This document shows positions 13,729-21,743 of a stretch of DNA of 21,743 nt, piece by piece. The stretch is taken from contig CAZVEO010000038.1 in NCBI GenBank assembly GCA_964626385.1, positions 1 to 21,743 of the forward strand. Direction: 5' to 3'. The translations under genes were made by a program, and so were the position numbers. This DNA is from Scybalousia_A sp964626385 (GTDB lineage: Bacteria > Bacteroidota > Bacteroidia > Bacteroidales > P3). Below the pieces are notes generated by a model. That model saw only the letters and a program-made list of their open reading frames with translations. It was not told where the DNA came from and ran no database searches. Every line of letters starts with the position of its first letter. Position 1 is the stretch's first letter.

Positions 13729-14763
13729 TTATTTTGCTCCCTTTAGTTGCTTTATCATTTCCATATCAGCTTGAGCTCCTTTTACGTCTTTTAGAGCTTG
13801 TTTGCTGGCACCTCTTCTTTGCAAGGCTTGTATTTTCATATTTTTTTGCACCTTATCTGAGTCAATTACCTTATCCATATCGGCTATTGTTTCTGTATAT
13901 TTTTTCAACTTAAAATAAGCATTTCCTCTTTGGTAGATTATGTTTATATCATCTGCATTAAGAGTCAAATAAGAATTGTAATCTACTATTGCTTGTTCAA
14001 AATTGTTTAGCATACCATAAATTGTAGCTCTATATTGATAAAGTTTTGCTGTTTTTACTCCTAGTTCTTCTGCTTTTATATAATCGTTAAGTGCATTTTG
14101 GTAGCCTTCTGGTGTTTTTAATGAATAGTTAGCAAATGCTCTATCCTCATAATAGGTTGCCTCATTTGGATTGATTTCTATAGCTTTGCTGTAATAAGTT
14201 ATGGCATTTACCCAATCTTGTCCTATAGCATAAGCAGCAGCTATGTTTTTGCTTATATCAGCATTGTTATTGTCCAAATTCAAAACCTGTTTAAGTACCT
14301 CTATATAATTGGAATACTCTTTCAAAGCCATGTAAGCGTTAGCCTTTTCCAATAGAGCCTCTTTGTTGTCAGCATTCATAGATAACAAAGTATTTGCATC
14401 CTCTATAGCTTGTTTGGAATAGCCTAATTTGTTAAAAGAAAGCACTCTAAACATAAGGGCTTTTTGCAAAGCGTCCTTATCCTCTGGTGAGGAAGAAATA
14501 AAAGAAGTAAGGTCGGCAACTGCTCCTTGATAGTTGTCCACCTGAAACTCGGCCACTCCCTTATAATAATAAGCAAAATTCCAGTTAGGCAACTCGCTTC
14601 TGCATTGGTCAAAGGAACTAATCATTTCTTGCCAATTCTTATTAGCATTAAAATTGCTATAAGTATCTATCCATTTGTTAAGAGTTTCTTCTTCGCTTTG
14701 AGCAAACATAACTGTGCTTGATAAAATCAAAGCAAGCATCAAAATCATTTTCTTCATGGTCAT
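13729..14763 (-). CDS. Exported tetratricopeptide-repeat protein
   Basis: 344 residues. Signal peptide about 1-21 (MTMKKMILMLALILSSTVMFA) followed by Q22; M3 is an alternative start. From about residue 55 to the end there are seven or eight TPR-like helix pairs, for example AYYYKGVAEFQVDNYQGAV, YYSKAIEINPNEATYYEDRA and IYQRGNAYFKLKKYTETIAD. Such solenoids bind peptides or partner proteins, so a periplasmic scaffold role is likely, but the partner is unknown. No enzymatic domain is visible. It starts 84 nt after trmB; a loose -7-like TAAGTTTTGC in the gap suggests it may have its own promoter. Its terminator follows at 13656-13700. Confidence 0.85.
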   Translation of the reverse strand: MTMKKMILMLALILSSTVMFAQSEEETLNKWIDTYSNFNANKNWQEMISSFDQCRSELPNWNFAYYYKGVAEFQVDNYQGAVADLTSFISSSPEDKDALQKALMFRVLSFNKLGYSKQAIEDANTLLSMNADNKEALLEKANAYMALKEYSNYIEVLKQVLNLDNNNADISKNIAAAYAIGQDWVNAITYYSKAIEINPNEATYYEDRAFANYSLKTPEGYQNALNDYIKAEELGVKTAKLYQYRATIYGMLNNFEQAIVDYNSYLTLNADDINIIYQRGNAYFKLKKYTETIADMDKVIDSDKVQKNMKIQALQRRGASKQALKDVKGAQADMEMIKQLKGAK

Positions 14764-14847
14764 ATTATTTTTTTGTTATTATTCAAAAAACACATCTACA
14801 ACTAAACGCAAAACTTATCTTTCTTATTATTATTTGAAAGAAAATTT

Positions 14848-15507
14848 TTATAGTTTAAATTTTATATACTTTATTGTTTTACCTTCGTTTAAATACATTT
14901 TTTCATAAAAGGTTTGTATTTCTTTTACCTCGTCTTCTATATCTGTATTATAAAGGTCGTTGGTTTCATAAATTATATTATGTTTTTCATCTTTAAGCAT
15001 TTGAGAAGTATATTCGTATAATTCCTCGCTATCTGTTTTGAGATAAAGAGTAGCATCTTTAGTTAGAACTTTAGCATATCTTTCCAAAAATCTTGGACAG
15101 GTCAATCTTTTGTTCTCATTTTTAAGTTGAGGGTCGCAAAAAGTTATCCAAATTTCATTTACTTCCTCCGGTGCAAAAAAACTCTCTATCATTTGTATAT
15201 GACAACGCAAAAAAGCGACATTGCTCATTTTGTTATCAAAAGCTGTTTTGCAACCTCTCCACAATCTTGCTCCCTTAATATCTATACCTATAAAGTTTTT
15301 TTCTTTATGTTTTGTTGCCAAACCTACAGTATATTCTCCCTTACCACAACCGAGTTCCAAAACTATGGGATTGTCATTTTTAAAATACTCCTCCCTCCAT
15401 TTACCTTTAAGAAAAAAGGGCTTGTCTTTTATCTGTTCGTATGGAATTTGAAATAAGTTATCAAAAGTTAGGTTCTCAGCAAATCGCTCCAATTTATTTT
15501 TTCCCAT
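14848..15507 (-). CDS. trmB: tRNA (guanine46-N7)-methyltransferase
   Basis: 219 residues, normal for TrmB. The SAM-binding loop is LELGCGKGEYT (50-60), followed by NFIGIDIKGARLWRG (the conserved GID-x-K segment) and NVAFLRCHI. The catalytic region is ITFCDPQLKNENKRLTCPRFL (121-141), equivalent to the PDPWxKxxHxKRR motif of other TrmB proteins but with F-C-D-P-Q-L in place of F-P-D-P-W-x. TDSEELYEY near the C-terminus matches the TDxxxY substrate motif. It transfers methyl to N7 of G46 in the tRNA variable loop. It starts 21 nt after tsaB, in an apparent operon of translation-related genes. Confidence 0.93.
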   Translation of the reverse strand: MGKNKLERFAENLTFDNLFQIPYEQIKDKPFFLKGKWREEYFKNDNPIVLELGCGKGEYTVGLATKHKEKNFIGIDIKGARLWRGCKTAFDNKMSNVAFLRCHIQMIESFFAPEEVNEIWITFCDPQLKNENKRLTCPRFLERYAKVLTKDATLYLKTDSEELYEYTSQMLKDEKHNIIYETNDLYNTDIEDEVKEIQTFYEKMYLNEGKTIKYIKFKL

Positions 15508-15528
15508 AAATGTTTTTTATTTTTGTCT

Positions 15529-16227
15529 TTAATACAATCCCTTTACTTCGGACTTTTTCGCAATAAAATCTTTTAGATAATAAGGTTCAAAATACGCCAC
15601 ATCCTCAAAATCAGCATTGTTATATTTCTCCTGTGCAATCAGGGACATATATTTTGCATTAAGTCGTATGGAATCATCATATACGTATATATCTTTGCAG
15701 AGTACTTCCTTACATTTGCTTGCTCCATTGCCAACAACTACTATCTTTTTATCTTTATGGTAATTTTCATACAAGTCCTTATCTATAATATCGGCTGATA
15801 TGTCTTTAACAATATTAAGATTCTCTTCATAAATAGCACTATAAACTTCCATTCTTCGAGCATCTATCATAGGTAAATATAAGCAATTAGGGTATTTTTC
15901 CTTGGCTCTAAGAGCTAATATTTGCAATGTATCTATAGCTATCAAAGGTATGTTTAAGGCATAAGCCAAGCCTTTAGCTGAGGACACTCCTATTCTTAAT
16001 CCTGTATAAGAACCAGGTCCCTTACTTACCGCAACAGCTTCTAATTCTTTTCTCAAATCTTGTTTGCAAGAGGAAAACACTTCTTCAATAAAAGAGGCCA
16101 GTAATTTGGAATGGGAGTTGGTTTCTGTGCTTGTTTTTTGACAAATAATTTGATTGCCTTTACTCAAAGCCACAGAACAAATCTCTGTAGCAGTTTCTAT
16201 GGATAATATCAAAGGTTGTGAAGACAT
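15529..16227 (-). CDS. tsaB: tRNA threonylcarbamoyladenosine biosynthesis protein TsaB
   Basis: 232 residues, ASKHA-fold protein of the YeaZ/TsaB family. ILSIETATEICSVAL (7-21) is the phosphate-1-like strand and SKGPGSYTGLRIGVSSAKGLAYAL (68-91) the family signature. SHSKLLASFIEEVF lies between them. TsaB is the non-catalytic partner of TsaD in making the universal t6A37 modification of ANN-decoding tRNAs. The residues after about 110 (LYLPMIDARRMEVYSAIY) are the usual second half. It starts 29 nt after the 5-FCL gene and is followed at 21 nt by trmB, so expression is probably coupled. Confidence 0.95.
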   Translation of the reverse strand: MSSQPLILSIETATEICSVALSKGNQIICQKTSTETNSHSKLLASFIEEVFSSCKQDLRKELEAVAVSKGPGSYTGLRIGVSSAKGLAYALNIPLIAIDTLQILALRAKEKYPNCLYLPMIDARRMEVYSAIYEENLNIVKDISADIIDKDLYENYHKDKKIVVVGNGASKCKEVLCKDIYVYDDSIRLNAKYMSLIAQEKYNNADFEDVAYFEPYYLKDFIAKKSEVKGLY

Positions 16228-16256
16228 AGTATTTTTTGTAATTCTAATAAAAATTT

Positions 16257-16805
16257 TTATTCAAAAACAAATGATGTAGAAAAAACTTTGTCCATTTTAA
16301 CATCAAAACTCTCAGTTGGCACTTTTTCCACTACTTGAAAATCGAAACAAACTCCGATTTTTGTAGCCGATAAAGTATTCAACAGCCTATCATAAAAACC
16401 TCTACCTCTACCCATACGATTTTTTTCTTTATCAAAAGCCACTCCCGGTATTATCATTATATTTACTTGTTCCAAATCAGTATATTCCTTGCCAACAGGC
16501 TCCAAAATACCAAATTGTTCTCCCGCTTTCATACTTTCTCTACCCATATATTGTCTGAGTATCAAATCATCACCACTAACACAAGGCAACAAAATATTTT
16601 TCTTTTCATACCATTTACCTACAAAATCCTGAGTAAAAACCTCATCCTCCATAGACCAATAACATAGTATTGTATTAGCCTTTTGAAAAAAATCTTGCTT
16701 TTCTATTTTTTCAAAAATAGGAAGGGAAAATTTTTTCTTTTCATCCAAAGAATAAAGTTTTTTCTTTTCTCTTATCTCTTTTCTTAATATTTTTTTTTCT
16801 ATCAT
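16257..16805 (-). CDS. 5-formyltetrahydrofolate cyclo-ligase
   Basis: 182 residues, the family's usual length. The basic N-terminus (KKILRKEIREKKK) binds ATP phosphate in known members. MIIPGVAFDKEKNRMGRGRGFYDRLL (117-142) is the signature block, with RGRGFYDR standing for the common GxGGGYYDR. The enzyme uses ATP to turn 5-formyl-THF into 5,10-methenyl-THF, returning inhibitory folate to the one-carbon pool in the cytoplasm. It starts 54 nt after gltX; a TAGGTTTG-like -7 lies in that gap without a good -33. Likely part of the same operon as gltX and tsaB. Confidence 0.94.
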   Translation of the reverse strand: MIEKKILRKEIREKKKLYSLDEKKKFSLPIFEKIEKQDFFQKANTILCYWSMEDEVFTQDFVGKWYEKKNILLPCVSGDDLILRQYMGRESMKAGEQFGILEPVGKEYTDLEQVNIMIIPGVAFDKEKNRMGRGRGFYDRLLNTLSATKIGVCFDFQVVEKVPTESFDVKMDKVFSTSFVFE

Positions 16806-16859
16806 TGTGCAACAATTCCAAACCTAATCGCTTTTTTAATAATCTTTAATTCTGCAATT

Positions 16860-18386
16860 CTAATAGTTTATTTTCTCTATCGCTACCTTAATTCTATACA
16901 AACATTCTTCTTTTCCCAATACTTTGAAAATCTCTACCATATTAACACCCTTAGTATCACCAACAATAGCCAAACGTATGGAATTCATTATTTGTCCCAT
17001 ATTCAATTCGTTTTTAGGAATATATTCCATAAGGAAAGACTCTGCTTTTTCTCCCCATTCTTTATTGTCTTCTATTTGGGAAAGTTGTTCAACTATATCT
17101 TTCATTCTTTCGCTTGTACCTTCTTTCCAACGTTTTTTCAATGCCTTTGGCTCATACTCTGTTGGACGTACAAAGAAATAGTCGCTATTTTGCCACAATT
17201 CTTTTACAAAAGAGCATCTTTCTTTTACCAAATGCACAACATTTTCCACAAATTCCATACTTACCTCAAATCCTTTTTCCTTTAATTCTTCAATATATTG
17301 TTGTGCCAAAATCTTATCCTCTACTTTCTGCAAATATTGATGATTGAACCATTTAGCTTTTTCCATATCAAATTTTGCTCCGTGTTTGGATATTCTTTCA
17401 ATGGAGAATTTTTCCACCAATTCTTGCAAAGAAAATATTTCTTGCTCAGTACCATCATTCCACCCCAAAAGAGCCAACATATTTAGGACAGCCTCAGGCA
17501 AATAACCGCTTTCTCTATAACCAGAGGAAATTTCATTACTTTTTTTGTCGTGCCACTCCAAAGGAAAAACAGGAAATCCCAATCTATCACCATCTCTTTT
17601 TGAAAGTTTACCCTTTCCATCGGGTTTAAGTATCAAAGGTAAATGAGCAAACAGTGGTGCTTCCCATTCAAATGCCTTGTAAAGACTCACATGTAACGGA
17701 CAACTTGGCAACCATTCCTCTCCTCTTATAACGTGAGATATTTTCATCAAATGGTCATCAACTATGTTTGCCAAATGATAGGTTGGCATACCATCACTTT
17801 TATACAATACTTTGTCGTCCAAAATATTAGAATTGACTACAATATGTCCTCTTATCAAATCATCAAATTCTATTTGCTCACCTTCTTCAAATTTAAATCT
17901 TATAACAAAAGGATTACCCTCATCTATTAGTTTTTGAGTTTCTTCAGGTGAAAGGGAAAGGGAGTTTCTTAAACTTTGTCTTGTATGGCAGTCGTATTGA
18001 AACGTTTTTTTCTCCTTTTCAGCCTCTGCTCTTTTCTCAGCAAGTTCTTCGGCTGAGTCAAAAGCATAGTAAGCTTTACCTTTATTTACAAGCAATAAGG
18101 CATAATCCTTATACATATCTTTTCTTTCCGATTGTTTGTAAGGACCATAATTACCTCCCACTCCTACACCCTCGTCAAAATTAAGTCCAAGCCATTTAAA
18201 TGATTCTATGATATACTTCTCTGCTCCTTCTACAAAACGAGTTTGGTCTGTGTCCTCTATTCTCAAAAGAAAATCTCCGCCGTTTTGTTTGGCAAAAAGA
18301 TAGTTATATAACGCTGTTCTTACTCCTCCTATGTGTAAAGGACCTGTTGGGGAAGGTGCAAATCTTACTCTTACTCTATTTGTCAT
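16860..18386 (-). CDS. gltX: Glutamyl-tRNA synthetase
   Basis: 508 residues, class I synthetase. RFAPSPTGPLHIGG (8-21) holds the HIGH-type ATP site (H18-I-G-G). RIEDTDQTR (42-50) is the glutamate/tRNA contact block, ARRxxxx-like SDGMPTYHLANIVDD follows, and the KMSKS-type loop is KLSKR at 260-264. The C-terminal part (about 310-508) is the helical anticodon-binding domain. It charges tRNA-Glu; one such tRNA (anticodon CTC) is in this window. Whether it also charges tRNA-Gln cannot be judged here. It begins 19 nt after the PorG-like gene and precedes 5-FCL by 54 nt. Confidence 0.97.
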   Translation of the reverse strand: MTNRVRVRFAPSPTGPLHIGGVRTALYNYLFAKQNGGDFLLRIEDTDQTRFVEGAEKYIIESFKWLGLNFDEGVGVGGNYGPYKQSERKDMYKDYALLLVNKGKAYYAFDSAEELAEKRAEAEKEKKTFQYDCHTRQSLRNSLSLSPEETQKLIDEGNPFVIRFKFEEGEQIEFDDLIRGHIVVNSNILDDKVLYKSDGMPTYHLANIVDDHLMKISHVIRGEEWLPSCPLHVSLYKAFEWEAPLFAHLPLILKPDGKGKLSKRDGDRLGFPVFPLEWHDKKSNEISSGYRESGYLPEAVLNMLALLGWNDGTEQEIFSLQELVEKFSIERISKHGAKFDMEKAKWFNHQYLQKVEDKILAQQYIEELKEKGFEVSMEFVENVVHLVKERCSFVKELWQNSDYFFVRPTEYEPKALKKRWKEGTSERMKDIVEQLSQIEDNKEWGEKAESFLMEYIPKNELNMGQIMNSIRLAIVGDTKGVNMVEIFKVLGKEECLYRIKVAIEKINY

Positions 18387-18405
18387 AATACTTTTTTCTT
18401 ATCTT

Positions 18406-19305
18406 TTATCTTTTGCCTCTTTGAAGGCATTTGCTTTTTTGATTAAAAATTTTTGTGGTCAAAGATATGGTCAAAAAATTATACCAGTCCTTTGTTGTTT
18501 TGTTTCCTCTCATTTCTCCTCTTTGATGATATACACCCTCATATCCTTCCATTTCATTGGTTCTATCTGCCGCAAAAGCCGCTTGTTCGCCAGCGTATGA
18601 AATCAATTCATTTCTGTCTATATATGAAGTTGAAATATCATCTATATAATCGGTAAATGTTTTTCTAAATCCCCATTCCAAAGCTATACAAGTATGAGAA
18701 GCAATAGAAAACTTTACACCCATTCCAAAAGGTACGGCAAGAGCCAATCTTTTATAATTTTTTCTACCCTCTACAAGTCCTTGTCCTTCTGTATTAAGGT
18801 CATGCAGGGTTACCGTTATTTCCTCTTGAGTTATGGGGTCAAGTATTTCTGTCTTTGGATTGAAATGAAAAAGAGCCAAACCTCCAAAAATATATGGTGT
18901 AAATCTATGCTGACGACTTCCCGTACGATAGTCCATAAAGTTAAACTCCCCAACCAAAGACAATTCTTGCAAAGCAGAATGAAAATTTAGATTACGAGTA
19001 TTATTAAAATGCTTGTCATCTCCGGATAATTTACCAAACATCAAAGAAGTTCTCAACACCCATCGCGGATTGAAGTTATATCTTGCTAAAATTCCTCCCA
19101 CAAAATGAGCGTTATACATATTGAAACTGCTTTCAAATTGATTCCATTCTTTGGTATTGTCTTCTCCATCTTTGAACATATTGTTTATATCTCCCACATA
19201 GTTAGCCACTCCTCCCACAAGTCCTATTTCCCAATAAGAAGATTGATTTTGAGAATACACTAAGCAAGAAAAGCACATCAATAAGGCAAACAATATCTTT
19301 TTCAT
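18406..19305 (-). CDS. Outer-membrane beta-barrel protein, DUF6089/PorG-like
   Basis: 299 residues from the ATG at 19305. A longer in-frame start at 19368 is rejected because MKKILFALLMCFSCLVYS begins a clean signal peptide at 19305 and a TACCTTTGC promoter element lies between the two. Q19 follows the cleavage site. The mature N-terminus YWEIGLVGGVANYVGDIN is the opening motif of DUF6089 barrels, and alternating strands follow (LRTSLMFGKLSG, LSLVGEFNFMDY, FTPYIFGGLALFHF, VPFGMGVKFSI, IALEWGFRKTFTDYIDD). PorG, an outer-membrane component linked to the T9SS, belongs to this family; since the window encodes a T9SS client, that role is plausible but not proven. It is cotranscribed with gltX, which is 19 nt downstream. 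Alternative: a general barrel of unknown function. Confidence 0.82.
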   Translation of the reverse strand: MKKILFALLMCFSCLVYSQNQSSYWEIGLVGGVANYVGDINNMFKDGEDNTKEWNQFESSFNMYNAHFVGGILARYNFNPRWVLRTSLMFGKLSGDDKHFNNTRNLNFHSALQELSLVGEFNFMDYRTGSRQHRFTPYIFGGLALFHFNPKTEILDPITQEEITVTLHDLNTEGQGLVEGRKNYKRLALAVPFGMGVKFSIASHTCIALEWGFRKTFTDYIDDISTSYIDRNELISYAGEQAAFAADRTNEMEGYEGVYHQRGEMRGNKTTKDWYNFLTISLTTKIFNQKSKCLQRGKR

Positions 19306-19321
19306 AGCATGATAATTTTTT

Positions 19322-19330
19322 GCAAAGGTA
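19322..19330 (-). promoter_or_regulatory. -7 element upstream of the PorG-like gene
   Basis: Read on the minus strand, TACCTTTGC fits TAnnTTTGC. A TTTG lies only 13 nt further upstream, shorter than usual, so the -33 is uncertain. It would drive the PorG-like to trmB operon from within the 89-nt gap after uvrB. Confidence 0.5.
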
Positions 19331-19394
19331 ATAAAAAATAATTCAAACCCCATTTGTTTGCACCACAAAATATAAATAGCCTTTGTTTAAAAAC

Positions 19395-21395
19395 TTATTC
19401 CAATTCTTTCTTCAATCTTGCTATTTCATCTCTATAAACAGCGGCTTGCATAAAGTCCAAATTCTTTACATAATCTTTCATTTTTCGCTCCAATATTCTG
19501 ATAAGAGTTTTTTTATCTGTGGTTTTATTTTCTAACTCTTTGATTTTTATTTTTTGTTCTGATTTTGTTTTCTTTGCTGAAAGTTCTTCTTTGGCTTTGT
19601 CGCTTATAGGCAGAATGTTTTCTATCTTTTTTACAATAGCCTTTGGTGTAATACCATGCTCTTGATTGTAGGCTTGTTGTTTTTTTCTATGATAGAGGTT
19701 TTCGTCTATTGCTCTTTGCATACTTTTGGTTATAGTATCGCCATAAAGTATAGCCTTAGAATTTACATTTCTTGCCGCTCTACCTATTGTCTGAATAAGT
19801 GCTCTCTCAGAGCGAAGAAAACCCTCTTTATCTGCATCAAGTATAGCAACCAAACTTACCTCAGGCAAATCCAATCCTTCTCTTAATAGGTTTACTCCAA
19901 CCAAAACATCAAAACTTCCCGCTCTCAAATCATTCATAATTTCCACTCTTTCCAATGTATCTATATCTGAGTGAATGTATTTTGTCCTTATATCCAATTT
20001 TATGAGATAAGCAGTTAATTCCTCTGCCATACGTTTGGTTAGAGTAGTTACCAAAACTCTTTCCTTTTTGTCCACAGTTTCGCTTATTTGCTCCAAAAGG
20101 TCGTCTACTTGATTTTTTGCAGGTCGCACCTCTATGGGAGGGTCAAGCAGCCCCGTAGGTCTTATCAATTGCTCTACTATTACACCTTCAGATTCATTGA
20201 TTTCAAAGGGAGCAGGCGTAGCAGATAAATAAATAGTTTGTGGTTGCAAACTATGAAACTCTTCCCATTTCAAAGGTCTGTTATCAAACGCCGCTGGCAA
20301 ACGAAAACCATATTGTACAAGATTTTGTTTCCTACTTCTATCTCCTCCATACATGGCTCGTATTTGAGGAATACTTTCGTGGCTTTCGTCTATCACCATA
20401 AGGAAGTCTTTGGGAAAATAATCCAATAAACAAAACGGACGCTCACCCGGTTTTCTACCATCAAAATAGCGAGAATAGTTTTCTATACCCGAGCAATAAC
20501 CCAACTCTTGCAACATTTCCACATCGTTGTTTACTCTTTCTTCCAAACGTTTAGCCTCTAAAAGTTGTCCGTTTGCCTTAAATTCATCGCAACATTCAAA
20601 CATATCTCTTTGTATGTTTAACAAAACTTTGGCTAAAGTATTTTTGTTTGTCAAAAAGTTGCCCGCAGGATAGATTACAACTTGTTCCAACTGCTCTATT
20701 GTACGAGAAGTTAAGGGGTCAATTTTTGAAAGTCTATCTATTTCATCGTCAAAGAATTCTATTCTATAAGCATAATCAGCATAAGCCGGCCAAATATCAA
20801 TGGTGTCTCCCTTTACTCTAAATTTTCCTCTCTCAAAATTTAACTCATTTCTTCCATAAAGACTATCAACAAGGGTAAGCAAAAAATTATTCATAACCAA
20901 TTTATCATGCAAATTGAGATATATGGTGCCTGCAGCAAAATCAGTTGGATTGCCTATACCATAGATACAAGAAACAGAGGCTACCACTATTACGTCTTTT
21001 CTACCACTAAGGAGGGCGGAACAAGCAGAAAGTCTCAGTTTGTCCAAATCCTCATTTATCGCAAGGTCTTTAGCTATATAGGTATTTGTTTGAGGAATGT
21101 AAGCCTCGGGCTGATAATAATCATAATAAGAGACATAGTACTCTACGGCATTGTTTGGAAAAAAACGCTTAAATTCTCCATACAACTGTGCAGCAAGAGT
21201 TTTGTTGTGAGAAAGTATAAGAGTAGGTTTTCCTATGTTTTTGATTACATTAGCAATAGTAAATGTTTTGCCTGAGCCTGTTACACCTAACAAAACTTGT
21301 GCTTTTTCTCCATTTTTTATTCCTTGGGTCAAGGCTTTTATTGCTTGAGGTTGGTCACCGGTAGGCAAAAAATCTGCTTGTAAATCAAAAGTCAT
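19395..21395 (-). CDS. uvrB: Excinuclease ABC subunit B
   Basis: 666 residues, full length. Walker A is GVTGSGKT (37-44) after the Q-motif region GDQPQAI. The damage-probing beta-hairpin is YVSYYDYYQPEAYIPQTNTYI (about 87-107), rich in the expected aromatic residues. MVIDESHES is the Walker B/DExx box. LLREGLDLPEVSLVAILDADKEGFLRS and QTIGRAARN are helicase motifs V and VI. The C-terminal UVR domain (about 630-665, LERKMKDYVKNLDFMQAAVYRDEIARLKKEL) binds UvrC. It is the damage-verifying subunit of nucleotide excision repair in the cytoplasm. It appears to be transcribed from its own promoter; uvrA and uvrC are not in the window. Confidence 0.98.
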   Translation of the reverse strand: MTFDLQADFLPTGDQPQAIKALTQGIKNGEKAQVLLGVTGSGKTFTIANVIKNIGKPTLILSHNKTLAAQLYGEFKRFFPNNAVEYYVSYYDYYQPEAYIPQTNTYIAKDLAINEDLDKLRLSACSALLSGRKDVIVVASVSCIYGIGNPTDFAAGTIYLNLHDKLVMNNFLLTLVDSLYGRNELNFERGKFRVKGDTIDIWPAYADYAYRIEFFDDEIDRLSKIDPLTSRTIEQLEQVVIYPAGNFLTNKNTLAKVLLNIQRDMFECCDEFKANGQLLEAKRLEERVNNDVEMLQELGYCSGIENYSRYFDGRKPGERPFCLLDYFPKDFLMVIDESHESIPQIRAMYGGDRSRKQNLVQYGFRLPAAFDNRPLKWEEFHSLQPQTIYLSATPAPFEINESEGVIVEQLIRPTGLLDPPIEVRPAKNQVDDLLEQISETVDKKERVLVTTLTKRMAEELTAYLIKLDIRTKYIHSDIDTLERVEIMNDLRAGSFDVLVGVNLLREGLDLPEVSLVAILDADKEGFLRSERALIQTIGRAARNVNSKAILYGDTITKSMQRAIDENLYHRKKQQAYNQEHGITPKAIVKKIENILPISDKAKEELSAKKTKSEQKIKIKELENKTTDKKTLIRILERKMKDYVKNLDFMQAAVYRDEIARLKKELE

Positions 21396-21411
21396 ACTCT
21401 CTCTTTTTTTT

Positions 21412-21420
21412 GCAAAGATA
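21412..21420 (-). promoter_or_regulatory. -7 element of the uvrB promoter
   Basis: Read on the minus strand, TATCTTTGC matches the consensus, 16 nt before the uvrB ATG. No TTG is found at 19-21 nt upstream, so the promoter may be weak or activator-dependent. Confidence 0.6.
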
Positions 21421-21442
21421 GTTAAAAGTTTATTTATTATGG

Positions 21443-21466
21443 TAGGTTTTGATGCATCAAAACCTA
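21443..21466. promoter_or_regulatory. Perfect 24-nt palindrome upstream of uvrB
   Basis: The half-site TAGGTTTTGATG (21443-21454) is followed directly by its exact reverse complement (21455-21466). It lies about 22 nt upstream of the uvrB -7 element, next to where the -33 should be. Neither strand has a T run after the palindrome, so it is not a standard terminator. An operator for a dimeric regulator is one reading. Confidence 0.55.
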
Positions 21467-21515
21467 TCTAAAAAAACATAATAAAACAGCCAAAAAATAA
21501 ATTTTCAAGAAATTT

Positions 21516-21743
21516 CGTAAATACCTATTTATAAGTCAAAAATAAGAGTGCTACTATTGATTATCAGATAGTTAACCTTTTTCGAAGGGTCAAAATCGGG
21601 CTTTTTTTCTCATTTTCAGCGTTTTCGAGAGGTTTTTTGAATAAAAAATTTTTCAAAACGGGATTTTACAAAAATGAATCTTCGTTTTATTTCGACGAAT
21701 CTTCGTTTCGAGAAATCGAAACGAAGATTCGTTATCGTTGATT
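21516..21743 (-). repeat. Structured repeat element, copy 2 (inverted, truncated by window end)
   Basis: The reverse complement aligns over 228 nt without gaps to 11171-11398 (24 mismatches counted by hand). The 17-bp hairpin (21695-21732) and the spare arm are identical to copy 1. The equivalent of the copy-1 promoter would lie beyond the window end. Mismatches concentrate in the half distal to the hairpin. Between 21467 and 21515 I see no other feature. Confidence 0.85.

Noticed and set aside
16806..16859. Separate promoter for the 5-FCL gene (TAGGTTTG on the minus strand)
   Set aside because: A -7-like word is present but no TTG occurs at 19-21 nt upstream, and close gene spacing favours read-through from gltX.
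19306..19368. Longer start for the PorG-like protein
   Set aside because: The extra 21 residues would precede a complete signal peptide and overlap the promoter -7 element, so the ATG at 19305 is preferred.
19395..21395. Plus-strand open frames inside uvrB, gltX, rlmD and the peptidase gene
   Set aside because: All are antisense shadows of strongly conserved genes, without domains, start sites or promoters of their own.

Overview
The window is A+T-rich chromosomal DNA from a member of the Bacteroidota, most likely a Bacteroidales-type organism. Three things point there. Promoters have the Bacteroidota -33/-7 form (TTTG or TTG, about 19-21 nt, then TAnnTTTGC). One protein ends in a type IX secretion (T9SS) sorting domain and another resembles the T9SS-associated PorG barrel. 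All five predicted exported proteins place a glutamine right after the likely signal-peptidase site. The genus cannot be named from this sequence alone.

Layout. 1-1012: a repeat fragment, then a radical SAM protein (minus). 1067-1473: a promoter, tRNA-Glu(CTC), tRNA-Ser(CGA) and terminators (plus). 1640-5775: topA, a DUF1343/NamZ-type exported glycosidase and a hotdog thioesterase, closely spaced (plus). 5779-6723: a CDF metal-efflux transporter with its own promoter (plus). 6847-8516: the 23S rRNA methyltransferase rlmD and, upstream of it, rpmH, which was missed by simple ORF length cut-offs (both minus). 8629-10742: a promoter, a cobalamin riboswitch, one T9SS-secreted protein and its terminator (plus). 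10743-11500: a gene-free stretch of short palindromic repeats, an A-rich tract and a structured repeat element that carries its own promoter. 11507-21420 (all minus, listed in transcription order): uvrB; then DUF6089/PorG-like, gltX, 5-formyltetrahydrofolate cyclo-ligase, tsaB and trmB, probably an operon; a TPR protein; an M13 peptidase. 21443-21743: a perfect palindrome and a second, inverted copy of the structured element, cut by the window end.

Most genes are housekeeping: DNA topology and repair (topA, uvrB), translation and its RNA modification (rpmH, rlmD, gltX, tsaB, trmB, two tRNAs) and folate metabolism. The accessory interest is concentrated in two places. One is the single-gene, B12-riboswitch-controlled unit that makes a T9SS-exported protein with a DUF4465-like domain, a plausible secreted corrinoid binder. 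The other is a 228-nt structured repeat present in two inverted copies about 10 kb apart, at 11171-11398 and 21516-21743. By hand alignment the copies match at about 204 of 228 positions with no gaps, including a 75-nt block without differences around a perfect 17-bp hairpin. In the first copy a good promoter points into the hairpin, so the element may encode a small structured RNA or be a non-autonomous mobile element.
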